Shown here: one piece after another, positions 13,560-14,017 of the stretch | How positions within the stretch are numbered: position 1 is the first letter of the stretch | How the letters are laid out: every line of letters begins with the position of its first letter | Assembly (NCBI GenBank): GCA_900546085.1 | Contig: URBS01000048.1 | Location: 1-14,017 of the forward strand | Reading direction: 5' to 3' | DNA from: an uncultured Collinsella sp. | GTDB taxonomy: Bacteria > Actinomycetota > Coriobacteriia > Coriobacteriales > Coriobacteriaceae | DNA length: 14,017 nt | Made by a program: the position numbers and the translations under genes | Notes under the pieces: model-generated | Told to the model about the DNA's origin: nothing | The model's input: the letters and a program-made list of their open reading frames with translations, nothing else | The model's database searches: none

Positions 13560-13751
13560 TTACTGCTCACGCTGCTCGGGATCAGATGCGAGCTTGGGTG
13601 CAAAGTAGGGGACGTGGCCCAGGTAGGGGCAGCTGTCCGAACGCGCCTCAACGGCGCAGGGGACATCGTCGTAGGTCATGGAAGAACCGAGTCGGGTGAT
13701 GGCCTTGGCGGCGGGCGCGACGAGCATCTTGAGCGGAGCGATCGGTGTCAT
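13560..13751 (-). CDS. Small hypothetical protein (63 aa)
   Basis: ATG at 13751 follows AAAGGAG (13763-13757) by 5 bases, a strong ribosome site; an ATG five codons upstream would lie within that site and is less likely. The product MTPIAPLKMLVAPAAKAITR... has an N-terminal alanine-rich, mildly amphipathic stretch, then a central MTYDD and a SCPYLGHVPYFAPK motif with two cysteines in all. No membrane segment or signal peptide is evident. It is convergent with the second antiporter gene and divergent from the second luxR gene. I do not recognise the family. Confidence 0.55.
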   Translation of the reverse strand: MTPIAPLKMLVAPAAKAITRLGSSMTYDDVPCAVEARSDSCPYLGHVPYFAPKLASDPEQREQ

Positions 13752-13764
13752 GGCATCTCCTTTC

Positions 13765-13819
13765 ATCGGTGAGACACAGCTTGTTTATCTAAACGATACA
13801 GTAGGTTTAATCGGTGAGT
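13765..13819. promoter_or_regulatory. Repeats in divergent promoter of second luxR
   Basis: Direct repeats ATCGGTGAG lie at 13765-13773 and 13810-13818. Between them, GTTTATCTAAAC (13783-13794) is a perfect 5-bp-arm palindrome, and another GTTTA lies at 13805-13809. The GTTTA/TAAAC half-sites match those upstream of ptcA (7104-7147, 7186). The region separates the small minus-strand ORF from the second luxR gene. No convincing -35/-10 pair is seen. Confidence 0.4.
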
Positions 13820-13879
13820 CTAATCTTGCGGTAAAGAATCTGTCAACATCCTCACAGCATCTAGACAGGGGAGGCGGGC

Positions 13880-14017
13880 ATGAGTTTCGCGTTCTATATC
13901 TACACCACGATTATCATGGGTGTGGCTCTGGTGACCAGTGCCGTGGCATTGGTGGTTTGGCTCATGACGCGCCGTCGCGACAGCCTGGTGGCCGCGGCGG
14001 GCTTTTTGCTCTACATG
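13880..14017 (+). CDS. N-terminus of a second membrane LuxR-type regulator (partial)
   Basis: ATG at 13880 follows AGGGGAGG (13867-13874) by 5 bases. The 46 visible residues begin MSFAFYIYTTIIMGVALVTS, then a hydrophobic helix, an MTRRR cluster near residue 30 and the start of a second hydrophobic stretch. This matches the pattern of the N-terminus of the LuxR protein at 6000-6965 (F-Y-T near 7-9, helix, SSRRR at 29-33, second helix). The DNA-binding half lies beyond the window, so the family call rests on this resemblance and context. Confidence 0.6.
   Translation, partial: MSFAFYIYTTIIMGVALVTSAVALVVWLMTRRRDSLVAAAGFLLYM

Overview
The window most resembles a contig end from a gut Coriobacteriia actinobacterium, probably Collinsella or a close relative. 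This is inferred from high-GC coding with strong GCC/CTC/GAG preference, membrane-anchored LuxR regulators of the Coriobacteriia type, a BceAB-like exporter and an agmatine catabolism cluster. It was not tested by any search. The first 15 bases match the 3' end of an Illumina read-2 adapter, so position 1 is an assembly end, not biology.

Left part (1-2514, all on the minus strand, read right to left): a Nudix-Vsr fusion protein (nucleotide-pool sanitation domain joined to a very-short-patch mismatch endonuclease); a gap holding a possible small ORF and a start-less open frame; an AraC-family regulator with a cupin sensor; and the first codons of a gene cut by the contig end. A 34-bp near-perfect palindrome at 2550-2583 lies between the Nudix-Vsr gene and a divergent ABC exporter.

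Middle (2659-5671, plus): ATPase and permease of a BceAB/FtsX-type ABC exporter, overlapping by 11 bases. The convergent gap to the next gene (5672-5999) is full of hairpins: two similar intrinsic terminators around a 121-bp imperfect inverted repeat, then a terminator for the opposing gene.

Right part (6000-14017): an agmatine-putrescine module. A minus-strand membrane LuxR regulator diverges from putrescine carbamoyltransferase (ptcA), agmatine/putrescine antiporter (aguD), agmatine deiminase (aguA) and a second antiporter paralogue, all on plus. Agmatine enters by antiport, AguA makes N-carbamoylputrescine and ammonia, and PtcA releases putrescine for export plus carbamoyl phosphate. The carbamate kinase that would turn carbamoyl phosphate into ATP is absent here; the second antiporter sits where it is often found. 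A small minus-strand ORF follows, then the start of a second membrane LuxR protein, so sensors of the same kind flank the module.

The most unusual signal is between the genes. The aguD-aguA gap (367 nt) and the aguA-aguD2 gap (599 nt) hold many perfect or near-perfect helices: nested stems, a three-way junction, intrinsic terminators and an 18-bp inverted repeat. A 17-bp terminator ends only 19 bases before the second antiporter's start. ptcA and aguD also have hairpin leaders. This suggests RNA-level control of individual genes, possibly by undescribed cis-acting RNAs. All folds were found by eye and need covariation testing.
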